Below, one piece after another: positions 6,671 through 14,525 of a stretch of 17,253 nucleotides of DNA. How positions within the stretch are numbered: position 1 is the first letter of the stretch; every line of letters starts with the position of its first letter. The stretch lies in contig CALWFX010000057.1 in assembly GCA_944377765.1 (NCBI GenBank), positions 1 through 17,253 of the forward strand, given 5' to 3'. The notes beneath the pieces were generated by a model, which did no database searches, was not told where the DNA came from, and worked only from the letters and a program-made list of their open reading frames with translations. Both the position numbers and the translations under genes were made by a program. The DNA is from an uncultured Clostridia bacterium (lineage in GTDB: Bacteria > Bacillota > Clostridia > Christensenellales > UBA1242).

Positions 6671-7150
6671 ATGAGAATAAACAAAAAACCATTTAAAAGA
6701 TGTCCAAGATGTGATAATAAATGTTTGCAAACCGCCACAAAATGTGGGGAGTGCGGACTTATTTTTTCTCGCCTTGATTATGCCACAAACAAAGCAGCAA
6801 AAGAGATGATAAAAAAGGGAGATAGAGATTATATCCTTTACACTTCACAGTTGCCAAAAGATGTAGATTACACAAAACTTCTTTTATATACCCTTTTCCT
6901 TGGGCTTTTCGGCGGACATTATTATTATGTTGGTAAATATATCAAAGGTATTTTGATGTCTGCCATGATGGTTTATACGATTGTTTGCGTTGTTTTTAAT
7001 GCTTATCTTGTTGAAGCACTATCAGTCCTTTATGTTCCAATTGGAATTGGGGTTATTGGCTGGATGATAAGTTGTATCTATGTTATATGCAAAAAATTTA
7101 AAGTGCCAGTTTGCATTGAAATGACCGAAACTGGTGGCTTTAAAGTTTAG
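6671..7150 (+). CDS. Zinc-ribbon and TM2-domain membrane protein
   Basis: 159 residues from ATG 6671. A zinc ribbon at the N-terminus has two cysteine pairs (CPRC and CGEC, about residues 11-31). A linker follows, then a TM2 domain: the first helix LLLYTLFLGLFGGHYYYVGKY carries the family's LG-FG-H-Y-G signature, and a second and third hydrophobic stretch end at a basic KKFKVP. TM2 proteins are small two-helix membrane proteins of mostly unknown role. Upstream in-frame TTG (6635) and ATG (6647) fall inside the promoter, so they cannot be starts of a transcript made from it. No ribosome binding site precedes ATG 6671. The TAG stop overlaps the AGGAG of mnmA, so the two genes are probably co-transcribed. 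Confidence 0.8.
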   Translation: MRINKKPFKRCPRCDNKCLQTATKCGECGLIFSRLDYATNKAAKEMIKKGDRDYILYTSQLPKDVDYTKLLLYTLFLGLFGGHYYYVGKYIKGILMSAMMVYTIVCVVFNAYLVEALSVLYVPIGIGVIGWMISCIYVICKKFKVPVCIEMTETGGFKV

Positions 7151-7159
7151 GAGTTATTT

Positions 7160-8230
7160 ATGAGAGTTGTTGTTGGAATAAGTGGTGGAGTAGATTCAAG
7201 CGTTGCTGCCTATCTTCTTAAAAAACAAGGGCATGATGTTATTGGTCTTTTTATGATTAACTGGGACGAAGAAGATGGCGAATGCACTGCAAGGGATGAC
7301 TATGAAGACGTTAAAAGAGTTTGTGAAAAAATAGGTATTCCATATTACAGTGTCAATTATGCAAAGGAATATTACGACAGAGTGTTCAAATATTTTTTAA
7401 GCGAATATAAAAATGGTAGAACGCCAAACCCAGATGTACTATGTAATCGTGAAATTAAATTTGGTCCATTTCTAGAAAAGGCAAAAAAACTTGGTGCAGA
7501 TATGATTGCAACAGGGCACTATGCAAAATCTTTCACAAAAGATGGGCTTACATATCTATGCAAGGCAAAAGATTTAAGCAAGGATCAATCGTATTTTCTT
7601 AATCAACTTTCTCAGTATCAACTTTCTTCTGTAATTTTCCCACTTGCTGATATGGAAAAGAAAGAAGTTAGAGAAATTGCAAAAAAACTTGGACTTTCCA
7701 CTGCTGAGAAAAAAGATTCAACAGGTATTTGCTTTATTGGAGAAAGAAATTTTAAGAAATTTTTAAAACAATATTTGCCAGCACAAAAGGGAGAAATTAG
7801 AACTCTTGATGAAAAGGTTGTTGGTACTCATGATGGACTTATGTATTACACAATTGGTCAGCGTCGTGGGCTCAATCTTGGTGGAACACATGATGGCAAT
7901 GGCGGAAGATGGTTTGTTTTGAAAAAGGATTTGAAAAACAATGTCCTTTATGTAAGTCAAGGGGAATGCGAAGAACTTTTTTCAAATGGGCTTTATGCTG
8001 ACACAATGAATTGGATACCAAAAGTGCCTGAACAAAAAGAATTTGAATGCTATGCAAAATTTAGATATCGTCAGCCAGACCAAAAAGTTAAGGTTACAAT
8101 TTTAGACGATAAGCACATTAAGGTTGATTTTGCTGAAAAGCAAAGAGCAATAACAGAAGGCCAGTTTGTTGTTTTATATGATGAAAATGGCATCTGTTAT
8201 GGTGGGGGAATTATCCATTCTAAATTTTAA
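7160..8230 (+). CDS. mnmA: tRNA-specific 2-thiouridylase MnmA
   Basis: 356 residues, the usual MnmA length. It thiolates C2 of U34 in tRNA-Lys, -Glu and -Gln, using ATP and sulfur relayed from a cysteine desulfurase. The PP-loop ATP site is SGGVDSS (residues 8-14). The catalytic cysteine is C95 in VLCNREIKFG and the second, persulfide-carrying cysteine is C191 in TGICFIGERNF. TGHYAK and YYTIGQRRGL are further family blocks. ATG 7160 has AGGAG at 7149-7153 with six bases of spacing. No desulfurase gene is adjacent in this window. It runs tail to tail into the tRNA-Ser gene with only five bases between, and no terminator separates them. Confidence 0.97.
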   Translation: MRVVVGISGGVDSSVAAYLLKKQGHDVIGLFMINWDEEDGECTARDDYEDVKRVCEKIGIPYYSVNYAKEYYDRVFKYFLSEYKNGRTPNPDVLCNREIKFGPFLEKAKKLGADMIATGHYAKSFTKDGLTYLCKAKDLSKDQSYFLNQLSQYQLSSVIFPLADMEKKEVREIAKKLGLSTAEKKDSTGICFIGERNFKKFLKQYLPAQKGEIRTLDEKVVGTHDGLMYYTIGQRRGLNLGGTHDGNGGRWFVLKKDLKNNVLYVSQGECEELFSNGLYADTMNWIPKVPEQKEFECYAKFRYRQPDQKVKVTILDDKHIKVDFAEKQRAITEGQFVVLYDENGICYGGGIIHSKF

Positions 8231-8235
8231 TTAAT

Positions 8236-8325
8236 TGGCGCAGAAAGAGGGATTCGAACCCTCGGTGCGATTTCTCGCACACAGCCTTTCCAGGGCTGCA
8301 CCTTAAACCACTCGGACATCTCTGC
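8236..8325 (-). tRNA. tRNA-Ser (anticodon GGA)
   Basis: The minus strand folds as a 90-nt class II tRNA. The acceptor stem GCAGAGA pairs with TTTCTGC (one G-T pair). The anticodon arm is CAGCC-CTGGAAA-GGCTG, with anticodon GGA at 8291-8289. The long variable arm is GTGCGA/GAAA/TCGCAC and the T arm is GAGGG-TTCGAAT-CCCTC. The discriminator is G and CCA is encoded (8238-8236). The long variable arm and the anticodon agree on serine, reading UCC/UCU. No hairpin/T-run terminator follows its 3' end before it meets the mnmA stop. Confidence 0.97.
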
Positions 8326-8352
8326 ACAATAAGGTTTAATTAAAGCGTTTTT

Positions 8353-8381
8353 ATTATATCAAATTATTTTCTAAAAATCAA
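8353..8381 (-). promoter_or_regulatory. Promoter of tRNA-Ser
   Basis: On the minus strand, TTGATT (8381-8376), a 17-base spacer and TATAAT (8358-8353), about 28 bases before the mature tRNA 5' end. Confidence 0.75.
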
Positions 8382-8411
8382 TTAAAAAGCGTATAAATTT
8401 TTAAAAATTGC

Positions 8412-8450
8412 CTGCATTGCATACCACACAATATATGGTGTATTATGCAG
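8412..8450 (+). promoter_or_regulatory. Dyad with a possible embedded promoter upstream of csaA
   Basis: An imperfect 15-position inverted repeat (8412-8426 with 8436-8450; CTGCAT/ATGCAG at the base, ACCA/TGGT near the 9-base loop) overlaps TTGCAT (8417-8422) and TATTAT (8441-8446), spaced 18 bases apart. It could be an operator-like promoter, an RNA hairpin or a repeat remnant. It contains CATTGCATACCAC, also found at 3247. Confidence 0.35.
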
Positions 8451-8531
8451 TTTTAAATCATATAAATTGTATTTTAAAATTCTAAATTTGGTTTATGATT
8501 AAGGTTAAAAAATATATCAAGGGAGATGTTT

Positions 8532-8861
8532 ATGGCAAGTTTTGAAGATTTTTTAAAGTTGGATATTAGAGTTGGAACCATTGTTAAAGCGGAAGTTTTT
8601 GAAAAAGCCAAAAAGCCAGCATATCAACTTTTGATTGATTTTGGAAAAGAAATTGGAATTAAAAAATCTTCTGCTCAAATAACTGAACACTATAAAATTA
8701 ACGAACTTGTTGGCAAGCAAGTTTTGGCAGTTGTGAACTTTCCACCAAGGCAGATTGCCAATTTTATGTCTGAAGTTTTGGTGCTTGGAACATATTCCAA
8801 AGATGGAGTTGTTTTGATTAAACCAGACTTTGAAGTTGAAAATGGCGATAAACTTGGTTAA
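8532..8861 (+). CDS. csaA: CsaA-type tRNA-binding/export chaperone protein
   Basis: 109 residues, matching CsaA, a dimeric single-domain OB-fold protein of the tRNA_bind family reported to act as a chaperone in Sec export in Bacillus and to bind tRNA. The sequence begins MASFEDFLKLDIRVGTI and contains IKKSSAQIT and VNFPPRQIANFMSEVLVLG, both diagnostic of CsaA rather than of the C-terminal domain of methionyl-tRNA synthetase. ATG 8532 was preferred over ATG 8526 because AGGGAG ends at 8525, directly against the earlier codon but six bases from the later one. The DUF2207 gene follows after 38 bases and may be co-transcribed. Its role here is inferred from the family. Confidence 0.93.
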   Translation: MASFEDFLKLDIRVGTIVKAEVFEKAKKPAYQLLIDFGKEIGIKKSSAQITEHYKINELVGKQVLAVVNFPPRQIANFMSEVLVLGTYSKDGVVLIKPDFEVENGDKLG

Positions 8862-8899
8862 TATGTTTTAGTTAATGTTGTTGATAAAGGAGATATATA

Positions 8900-10801
8900 T
8901 TGAAATTTAAAACAACTTATTTAAACTTAGTTTTAGTTATAATTTTATGTATGCTTTTCGGAAGTTTCTTTTTCTTTACTCCAAAAGTGGCATTTGCATC
9001 GATTAAGGATGACAACATAGTTTATAATTCGGTTGAAAAGGTTATTAGCATTAATGAAAATAAGGTTTGTGACATAACTGAAACAATCACTGTAACATAT
9101 CAGAATGCTGGAATTAATGTTGGTTTAACTAGAAATATATCCAAAGTTAATACAATTACACGAATAATTGATGGCAAAGAGTATTCAAAAACATATATAA
9201 ACGACCTTGAACTACATTCTGTTACAATGGATGGAGAAGAAGAATATAATTTTTTAGAAGAAGATAGTGAATATTTTTATATAAATACTGGTGAAGATAA
9301 TGATTTTAAAGTTGGTCAGCATATCTATGAAATCAAATATACCTATGATATGGGCGAAGATTTTATTTCTGGTTTTGATGATTTTACGTTTGATATCATG
9401 GATTATGGTTTTCAAAGCGAAGTGGAGAAATTTTCAGCAACCATTATTTTGCCAAAAAGTTTTTATGACAGCAAAGATGAATTAAGTGAAATACTAACTT
9501 TTAGAACAAACAACAAGGAAAGCATTGGCGGAGAATTATTGAATTTAGAGATTTTAGATAATTCAATTAGTGTTAGTTATGAAAATTTGTCTAAAGAAAT
9601 GGGCTTTACAATGCAGTTAATTTTGCCAAATGGTTATTTTGATACCACATATATGCCAAATGCTCTTTATTTTGTGGTTATTGCAATTTTAATTTTGTCA
9701 ATAATTGGAATTATAATCATTTTATGTCTTCATAAATTTCATAGAAAAACGATTATCACTCCAGAGTTTTATCCGCCTAAAAATTTATCTACAATTGATG
9801 TGGCAAGCGTTTATAGGGGAAAGCTAAGAGCCAAAGATTTTTCCGCACTGATTATTGAATGGGCAAGTAAAAAATTAATTTCAATTGAAATATTAGACAA
9901 ACGAAATATCATTTTAACAAAACTGAAAGATTTTCCAACGATACCGAAAAGCAAAGGGCAATTTTTTATATCAAAGGTAAATGAAAAGAATTTGTTTAAT
10001 GCATTTTTCGCTTATGGCGATACTTTTGTTGTTGGCAATCAAATTGTGGATAGAAACATTAATGTTGCTATAAGAAATTTATATAAAAGACCAGAAGAAG
10101 TGAGCAAAAAAGTTTCAATTTTAAGATATGTAACTTGCTTTTTGGCTGTTTTACCAATTTTATTGTTTATTATTTGGCGTATTGTTTTGATAAATGAATA
10201 CTTTTACTTGCTTTTCATTCTCCTATTTCCTGTGATTGGAACGCTGGTCTTCACATACTTTTCTATGCCAATTGTTTTTAAGATTGTTTGGTGCACTTTT
10301 TTTGGCGGTTTTCCACTTGTCATTTTAATTGGTGCTGGATATTTTCTTCCTTACGATATATGTTACCTAAGTATTATAACAGCAATTATTATGATTGCAG
10401 GTATTTATCTTTCTAAGCATATCAAACTTTACACTAAAGAAGAATTAAAACTCAGGGGGAAAATTTTAGGACTAAAAAATTTTATTGCACTTGCTGAAGT
10501 GGAAAGATTGGAAATGCTTATTGAAGAAGACCCAGAATATTATTATAAAATTTTGCCATATTGTTACATTTTTAATTTGACAGATAAATTTGAAAGTAAG
10601 TTTAAAGCATTAAATCTTGAAATGCCAGATTATTGTCAAGGCTTTTCTGCAACTGAACTTGGTGTTTTTATTACAAGTGGCATTATGTCGCATTATTCTG
10701 GTTCAACTTCAACATCAAGTAGCATAGGACGAAGAAGCGGTGGTGGCTTTGGTGGTTCTTCTGGCGGAGGCGGTGGCGGAGGAGGCTGTAGTGGAAGATA
10801 A
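8900..10801 (+). CDS. DUF2207 membrane protein with signal peptide and glycine-rich tail
   Basis: 633 residues, typical of the YciQ-like DUF2207 family of unknown function. A signal peptide (hydrophobic about 8-29, likely cleavage after AFA at about residue 33) is followed by an extracellular beta-rich domain (about 40-245), one membrane helix (about 254-279), a cytoplasmic part, a cluster of membrane helices (about 406-503), and the conserved LPYCYIFNLTDKF block near residue 555. The tail is glycine-rich with a cysteine (GGGGGGGGCSGR), like the GGG-rich ends of other members. The TTG start at 8900 is well supported by AAAGGAG (8886-8892) seven bases upstream. It lies 38 bases after csaA. The family call is firm; the role is unknown. 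Confidence 0.9.
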   Translation: MKFKTTYLNLVLVIILCMLFGSFFFFTPKVAFASIKDDNIVYNSVEKVISINENKVCDITETITVTYQNAGINVGLTRNISKVNTITRIIDGKEYSKTYINDLELHSVTMDGEEEYNFLEEDSEYFYINTGEDNDFKVGQHIYEIKYTYDMGEDFISGFDDFTFDIMDYGFQSEVEKFSATIILPKSFYDSKDELSEILTFRTNNKESIGGELLNLEILDNSISVSYENLSKEMGFTMQLILPNGYFDTTYMPNALYFVVIAILILSIIGIIIILCLHKFHRKTIITPEFYPPKNLSTIDVASVYRGKLRAKDFSALIIEWASKKLISIEILDKRNIILTKLKDFPTIPKSKGQFFISKVNEKNLFNAFFAYGDTFVVGNQIVDRNINVAIRNLYKRPEEVSKKVSILRYVTCFLAVLPILLFIIWRIVLINEYFYLLFILLFPVIGTLVFTYFSMPIVFKIVWCTFFGGFPLVILIGAGYFLPYDICYLSIITAIIMIAGIYLSKHIKLYTKEELKLRGKILGLKNFIALAEVERLEMLIEEDPEYYYKILPYCYIFNLTDKFESKFKALNLEMPDYCQGFSATELGVFITSGIMSHYSGSTSTSSSIGRRSGGGFGGSSGGGGGGGGCSGR

Positions 10802-10847
10802 AACTGGCCTTCAGGTTTTTATATGAAAGTTATTACCAGTTTTGAAA
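10800..10847 (+). terminator. Weak possible terminator after the DUF2207 gene
   Basis: AAAACTGG just after the stop can pair with CCAGTTTT about 30 bases later. The loop is long and the T-run is only four bases, so termination here is uncertain. Confidence 0.25.
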
Positions 10848-10854
10848 TTTGATA

Positions 10855-10883
10855 TTGACTTTTTAATTATGTAAATTTATAAT
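10855..10883 (+). promoter_or_regulatory. Promoter of the M16 peptidase gene
   Basis: TTGACT (10855-10860), a 17-base spacer, then a perfect TATAAT (10878-10883). Transcription would start about 15 bases before the gene's ATG, leaving just enough leader for AAAGGAG. Confidence 0.8.
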
Positions 10884-10904
10884 TATCACGAGAAAGGAGT
10901 GAAA

Positions 10905-12239
10905 ATGAAACGAAGGAAAATATATAAATACAAAAGTGGACTTGTTTTTATTTGGCATAGATTAAAAAGTGTTAATGGTGTAACTTTTCGATTGAATTTT
11001 AATGCTGGTTCTTATAATGACCCTAAGAATAAACAAGGGCTTGCTCACTTAGTTGAACATATGTTATGTTCTTTTTCAAATAAAAAGTTTGACAGAAAAA
11101 ATTTATATGAATCTTTACAAAGATTTCCTATGAAAAATGCTTTTACAAGTTTTCGTGATATGGCTTTTGTTGGAACTGCACCAAAAGAAAAGTTTGAAAG
11201 TTTATTAGATTCTTCAACATCTTGCTTTTTAGGGCTTACAAATGCTGTAAAAGAATTTGAAGATGAAAAGGAAATTGTAACACAGGAAGCTGTGACCTTA
11301 TCAAGAAGAAATGCTGGGCAAAGAACATATTTAGATCTGTCAAAACTTGAAAAAGATAAATTTCATAAAAATTTAAATGAAGGGAGAATGGCAGGCACAA
11401 AGGAAAGTATAAGTAGGCTAACCTTGAAAGATGCTCAGAAGTTTATTGATGATTATTTTTGTCAGAACAATGCTGTTATGTTAATTACTGGTAATCTTTC
11501 TTTTAGAAAAGCAAAAAAACTTGTTGATGAATATGTTGTTGCAAGACTTAAAGAAAAAGGGAAAGTTGGCTATGGCTATGATGATTATGGCGGTCTAAAA
11601 AGCGGTCAATTTATCACCGAAGAGCCTTGGGAAGAAAAGAAATCTATGCTATACATAAATTGGGAATTTTGCAAGCGAGATAGATATATTTCGCGTAAAG
11701 AAAACTTTATTGGAATATTGGCAACTAATATCATTAATGATATGGCATTTAAAAAGTTTAGAATGGATAATAAATCTTGTTATAGTGCATATTTTGGCTT
11801 AAATAATAATTATAAAATTAAAGAGTTTGAATTTATTGTGGAATGCGACCACGATAAAGTCGAGTTAAATTATGAAATTTTTAAAGATTTTATTAAAGAC
11901 ATAAAGCAAAATGGCATTGACAAAGAAACTTTTGAAAAACAGAAAACAAAATATCTTGATAATTATAATTTAGATTACAGTACAATTCGTGCGATATTAG
12001 ATAGAGATTTATCTCAGTATACTGCATATGGCAATTTAATGAATAAGAAGGAAATGAAAGAAAGTCGTAAAATGAAGGAAAACATTACTTATGAAGAAAT
12101 TAATGACTATGTTTTGAAGGCACTTGTTGGAAAACCTAATATTATTCTTCTTATTAAACCTGAAATTGCAAAAAAGATTGACATTAAAGATATTAAGAAA
12201 ATTGTGAATACAAAGGCAGAGAAAATTAAAGAAACATGA
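10905..12239 (+). CDS. M16-family zinc metallopeptidase
   Basis: 444 residues, the size of M16B peptidases. The inverted zinc motif HLVEH (H48-H52, HXXEH with catalytic E51) is intact and the third ligand E128 lies in EKEIVTQEAV, 76 residues after E51, the usual distance. The fold expected is two tandem alpha-beta halves, the second (from about residue 220) without a zinc site. Such enzymes degrade peptides inside a clamshell, often as homodimers or with an inactive partner encoded next door; no partner is present here. ATG 10905 follows AAAGGAG (10893-10899) by five bases; an in-frame GTG at 10899 overlaps that site and was rejected. No signal peptide is visible. It has its own promoter and an intrinsic terminator overlapping its stop. 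The substrate is unknown. Confidence 0.9.
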   Translation: MKRRKIYKYKSGLVFIWHRLKSVNGVTFRLNFNAGSYNDPKNKQGLAHLVEHMLCSFSNKKFDRKNLYESLQRFPMKNAFTSFRDMAFVGTAPKEKFESLLDSSTSCFLGLTNAVKEFEDEKEIVTQEAVTLSRRNAGQRTYLDLSKLEKDKFHKNLNEGRMAGTKESISRLTLKDAQKFIDDYFCQNNAVMLITGNLSFRKAKKLVDEYVVARLKEKGKVGYGYDDYGGLKSGQFITEEPWEEKKSMLYINWEFCKRDRYISRKENFIGILATNIINDMAFKKFRMDNKSCYSAYFGLNNNYKIKEFEFIVECDHDKVELNYEIFKDFIKDIKQNGIDKETFEKQKTKYLDNYNLDYSTIRAILDRDLSQYTAYGNLMNKKEMKESRKMKENITYEEINDYVLKALVGKPNIILLIKPEIAKKIDIKDIKKIVNTKAEKIKET

Positions 12240-12257
12240 GTGTTTACTCATGTTTTT
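12232..12257 (+). terminator. Intrinsic terminator after the M16 peptidase gene
   Basis: AAACATGAGT (12232-12241) pairs perfectly with ACTCATGTTT (12246-12255) around GTTT, followed by Ts. The stop codon TGA (12237-12239) lies in the 5' arm. Confidence 0.85.
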
Positions 12258-12282
12258 ATATAAACTTAATTTAAAATTACTA

Positions 12283-12310
12283 TTGACAAATTTAATATAT
12301 ATGTTAAAAT
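12283..12310 (+). promoter_or_regulatory. Strong extended -10 promoter of the 698-residue gene
   Basis: A consensus TTGACA (12283-12288), a 16-base spacer, and TAAAAT (12305-12310) preceded by TGT, which supplies the extended -10 TG. It has the same layout as the G-tract promoter at 3491. Confidence 0.85.
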
Positions 12311-12329
12311 AGCATCATAGGGGGATGGT

Positions 12330-14426
12330 ATGAGTGCTAGTTATTTTAACATGACTTATAGCGATGTTGTTGAATTCGCAAAAAAGTATTTTCTTATGGA
12401 AGAAAGTGATGTTGCAGAAACTATTAAAACAAAACTTACTTTTGGCACTGATAAATATAGATTGGTGGCAATTTTGGGTGCCTTAGAACCTTGGCTTGAT
12501 AAATATAAAGATATTACCGAAGATGACCTTAAAAGAAAGATAGGAAGAGTTATTTTTAAAAAGTTAAACTATTCAAGCTTCAATGAGTTTGAAAGTCCTT
12601 CTGCAACAAGAACAAGACTTTATAGTCTTTTTGAAGCAACTACAAAGAAAGGCATTAACCCATATGAAATTCTTTATGTTACAGTGTTAACGCAAGGGGA
12701 ACTTTTTCTTAATGATTATGGGTATTTTGATAGCGATAAAGCAAGAATAGGACAGTTTGATATTGTTTTTGCAACTTTAAAAAACAAACTTAAACTTGAA
12801 GATAGAAAAATTGTTTCCATGTATGAAAGATGTTCTTCACTTATTTATAAAGTTAATACCTTAAAAATAAACAATAATTTTGATACTGTAAGAGCTTTTC
12901 ATCTTGTTCGTAGAATTCCATATCAAAATGCTCTTGGCTATAAAGATGAGAACATTTACTTATTTAATGAAAGTGAAGTTGTTGAAATTTTCAGAAATAA
13001 TCCATCACTTTTTACTTTAACAAATAACAGAATTATTGAAGCATATAAATATGTTGCAGAAAAAGCAACAAATTATATTTTGGAGCATCGAAAGAAAGGT
13101 GAAAATTACAGAAAAGTAGATGTAATGCATGACTGGATTTTAAATAATTCTTCTGTTTTAACAATTAAGGTGGAAGAAATGAAAAAGAAAGAAAGTGCAC
13201 TATATAACGAGCTTAGCAAATATTTTTCCAAAGAAGATACAGAAGAAATTTTATCATCTCTTTTTAACAATCCAACAAACATAAGTTACATCAACAAAAT
13301 CTCTGCTGAAAACTTTTTTGGGAAAGTAGATAATTACCAAAGTAACTATCAAAAAGTTATAAATTTGATTGTTGAAAATTTGGGAGAAGAGCAGGCAAAA
13401 GGGTATTTTAAAAATGTTAAAACCATTTATGGTGTAAATTCTGCAAAACTTGAAAAGTTGTTTATCAATATAAAGGGACTGGATGCATTGCAAGGAACTA
13501 ATCTTTTTCAAAAATTTATTTCATCTGGCGATGCCATTGTTCCATATCTTGAAACAAATAAGACAGAAGATGTTATTGAAAAACTTAAAACAAACAAAAT
13601 TCTTGAACCTGTTAAACTTTATAACATGACAAAAAGAGAAATTGCACAAGAGTTTTATCGTGTTTTTGCTGGTAAAAAGGCTGAGCAAGGGTTTAATGAA
13701 CTTGAAAGACTTTTAAACATCAATTATGAAAATGAATGTCTTATTAAAAGTCTTAATGATATATATAAAAACATAGATATGCTTGCAGAACTTTTTGGCG
13801 TTAAAGAAGTGGACGAATATGATAGACATATAAGAGCATCTGTGCCACAAATTAAAAATGATATTGAACTTCAAGGCAAAATTGTCAATCTTGGAGATAA
13901 AATTCTTGGACTGTTGCATCTTTATGCTGGAAAAGTTAGAGATGTTTACAAAAAATATGAGCCAGATGAAATTGATTTGGCAATGAAAAAATATGAAGAT
14001 GATATTAAAATGCTTAGGCAGGAAGCGGATGATTATATTGCTCAAAACATGGTAGAAGCAAAGAAACATTATAAAAATCCAGAAGAACTTGCAGAAACTT
14101 TTAAAGCAAACACTGCCGACAAAATAAAGCTTTCTTCTTCTCCAAGACAACAAATTAAAGGGTTTGTTAAAAAATTTGGTAAAGACCTTTTAAAACCTGT
14201 CACAACTTCTTTAATGAGAATGGAAGAACAAGTTTTTCAACCAAGTCTGTTTGACTTTGGTTTGTTGCAAGAAGAAGACAGTTCTTATGTTTGCGATGTT
14301 CAATTTCCAAGTGCGACTGATGAGAAATATGCAAAATTTTTAAAGCGTATTAAAAAGCAATATGGCGAAGTTGCCAAAATTGTTAAAAGTTTAGGAAATA
14401 AGGATGATGAAATCATTATCAGGTAA
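12330..14426 (+). CDS. Large helical cytoplasmic protein, not recognised
   Basis: 698 residues that I cannot assign to a family. There is no signal peptide, no clear membrane segment and no catalytic motif. It is strongly helical and lysine/glutamate-rich. Short stretches such as EIFRNNPSLFTLTNNRI (about 228-244) and SSLFNNPTNISYINKI (about 309-324) look like loose repeats of a helix-NNP-helix unit, faintly like mTERF-type repeats; this is only a resemblance. A charged, coiled-coil-prone segment lies around residues 540-590. The C-terminus ends in a short acidic/basic tail. ATG 12330 follows a G-rich site (AGGGGG, 12319-12324); an ATG at 12325 is out of frame. It is monocistronic, with a strong promoter before it and an intrinsic terminator after it, which suggests steady, independent expression. 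Confidence 0.8.
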   Translation: MSASYFNMTYSDVVEFAKKYFLMEESDVAETIKTKLTFGTDKYRLVAILGALEPWLDKYKDITEDDLKRKIGRVIFKKLNYSSFNEFESPSATRTRLYSLFEATTKKGINPYEILYVTVLTQGELFLNDYGYFDSDKARIGQFDIVFATLKNKLKLEDRKIVSMYERCSSLIYKVNTLKINNNFDTVRAFHLVRRIPYQNALGYKDENIYLFNESEVVEIFRNNPSLFTLTNNRIIEAYKYVAEKATNYILEHRKKGENYRKVDVMHDWILNNSSVLTIKVEEMKKKESALYNELSKYFSKEDTEEILSSLFNNPTNISYINKISAENFFGKVDNYQSNYQKVINLIVENLGEEQAKGYFKNVKTIYGVNSAKLEKLFINIKGLDALQGTNLFQKFISSGDAIVPYLETNKTEDVIEKLKTNKILEPVKLYNMTKREIAQEFYRVFAGKKAEQGFNELERLLNINYENECLIKSLNDIYKNIDMLAELFGVKEVDEYDRHIRASVPQIKNDIELQGKIVNLGDKILGLLHLYAGKVRDVYKKYEPDEIDLAMKKYEDDIKMLRQEADDYIAQNMVEAKKHYKNPEELAETFKANTADKIKLSSSPRQQIKGFVKKFGKDLLKPVTTSLMRMEEQVFQPSLFDFGLLQEEDSSYVCDVQFPSATDEKYAKFLKRIKKQYGEVAKIVKSLGNKDDEIIIR

Positions 14427-14434
14427 CAAAATTT

Positions 14435-14456
14435 GGAAGATTTTTTCTTCCTTTTT
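14435..14456 (+). terminator. Intrinsic terminator after the 698-residue gene
   Basis: GGAAGA (14435-14440) pairs with TCTTCC (14446-14451) around a T5 loop and is followed by TTTTT, then further T-rich sequence. Confidence 0.75.
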
Positions 14457-14475
14457 GTTTTTTTCTAATATTTGT

Positions 14476-14504
14476 TTGCAAATATTTTCATTTTAAGATA
14501 TAAT
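14476..14504 (+). promoter_or_regulatory. Promoter of the frr-uppS-cdsA-rseP operon
   Basis: TTGCAA (14476-14481), a 17-base spacer and a perfect TATAAT (14499-14504), leaving a leader of about 15 bases before frr that contains its AAGGAG. Confidence 0.8.
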
Positions 14505-14525
14505 CTTATCCATAAGGAGATTTTT

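Noticed and set aside
14472..14525. N-terminal extension of ribosome recycling factor back to 14472
   Set aside because: It overlaps the TTGCAA/TATAAT promoter and the family starts at about ATG 14526, which has its own AAGGAG.
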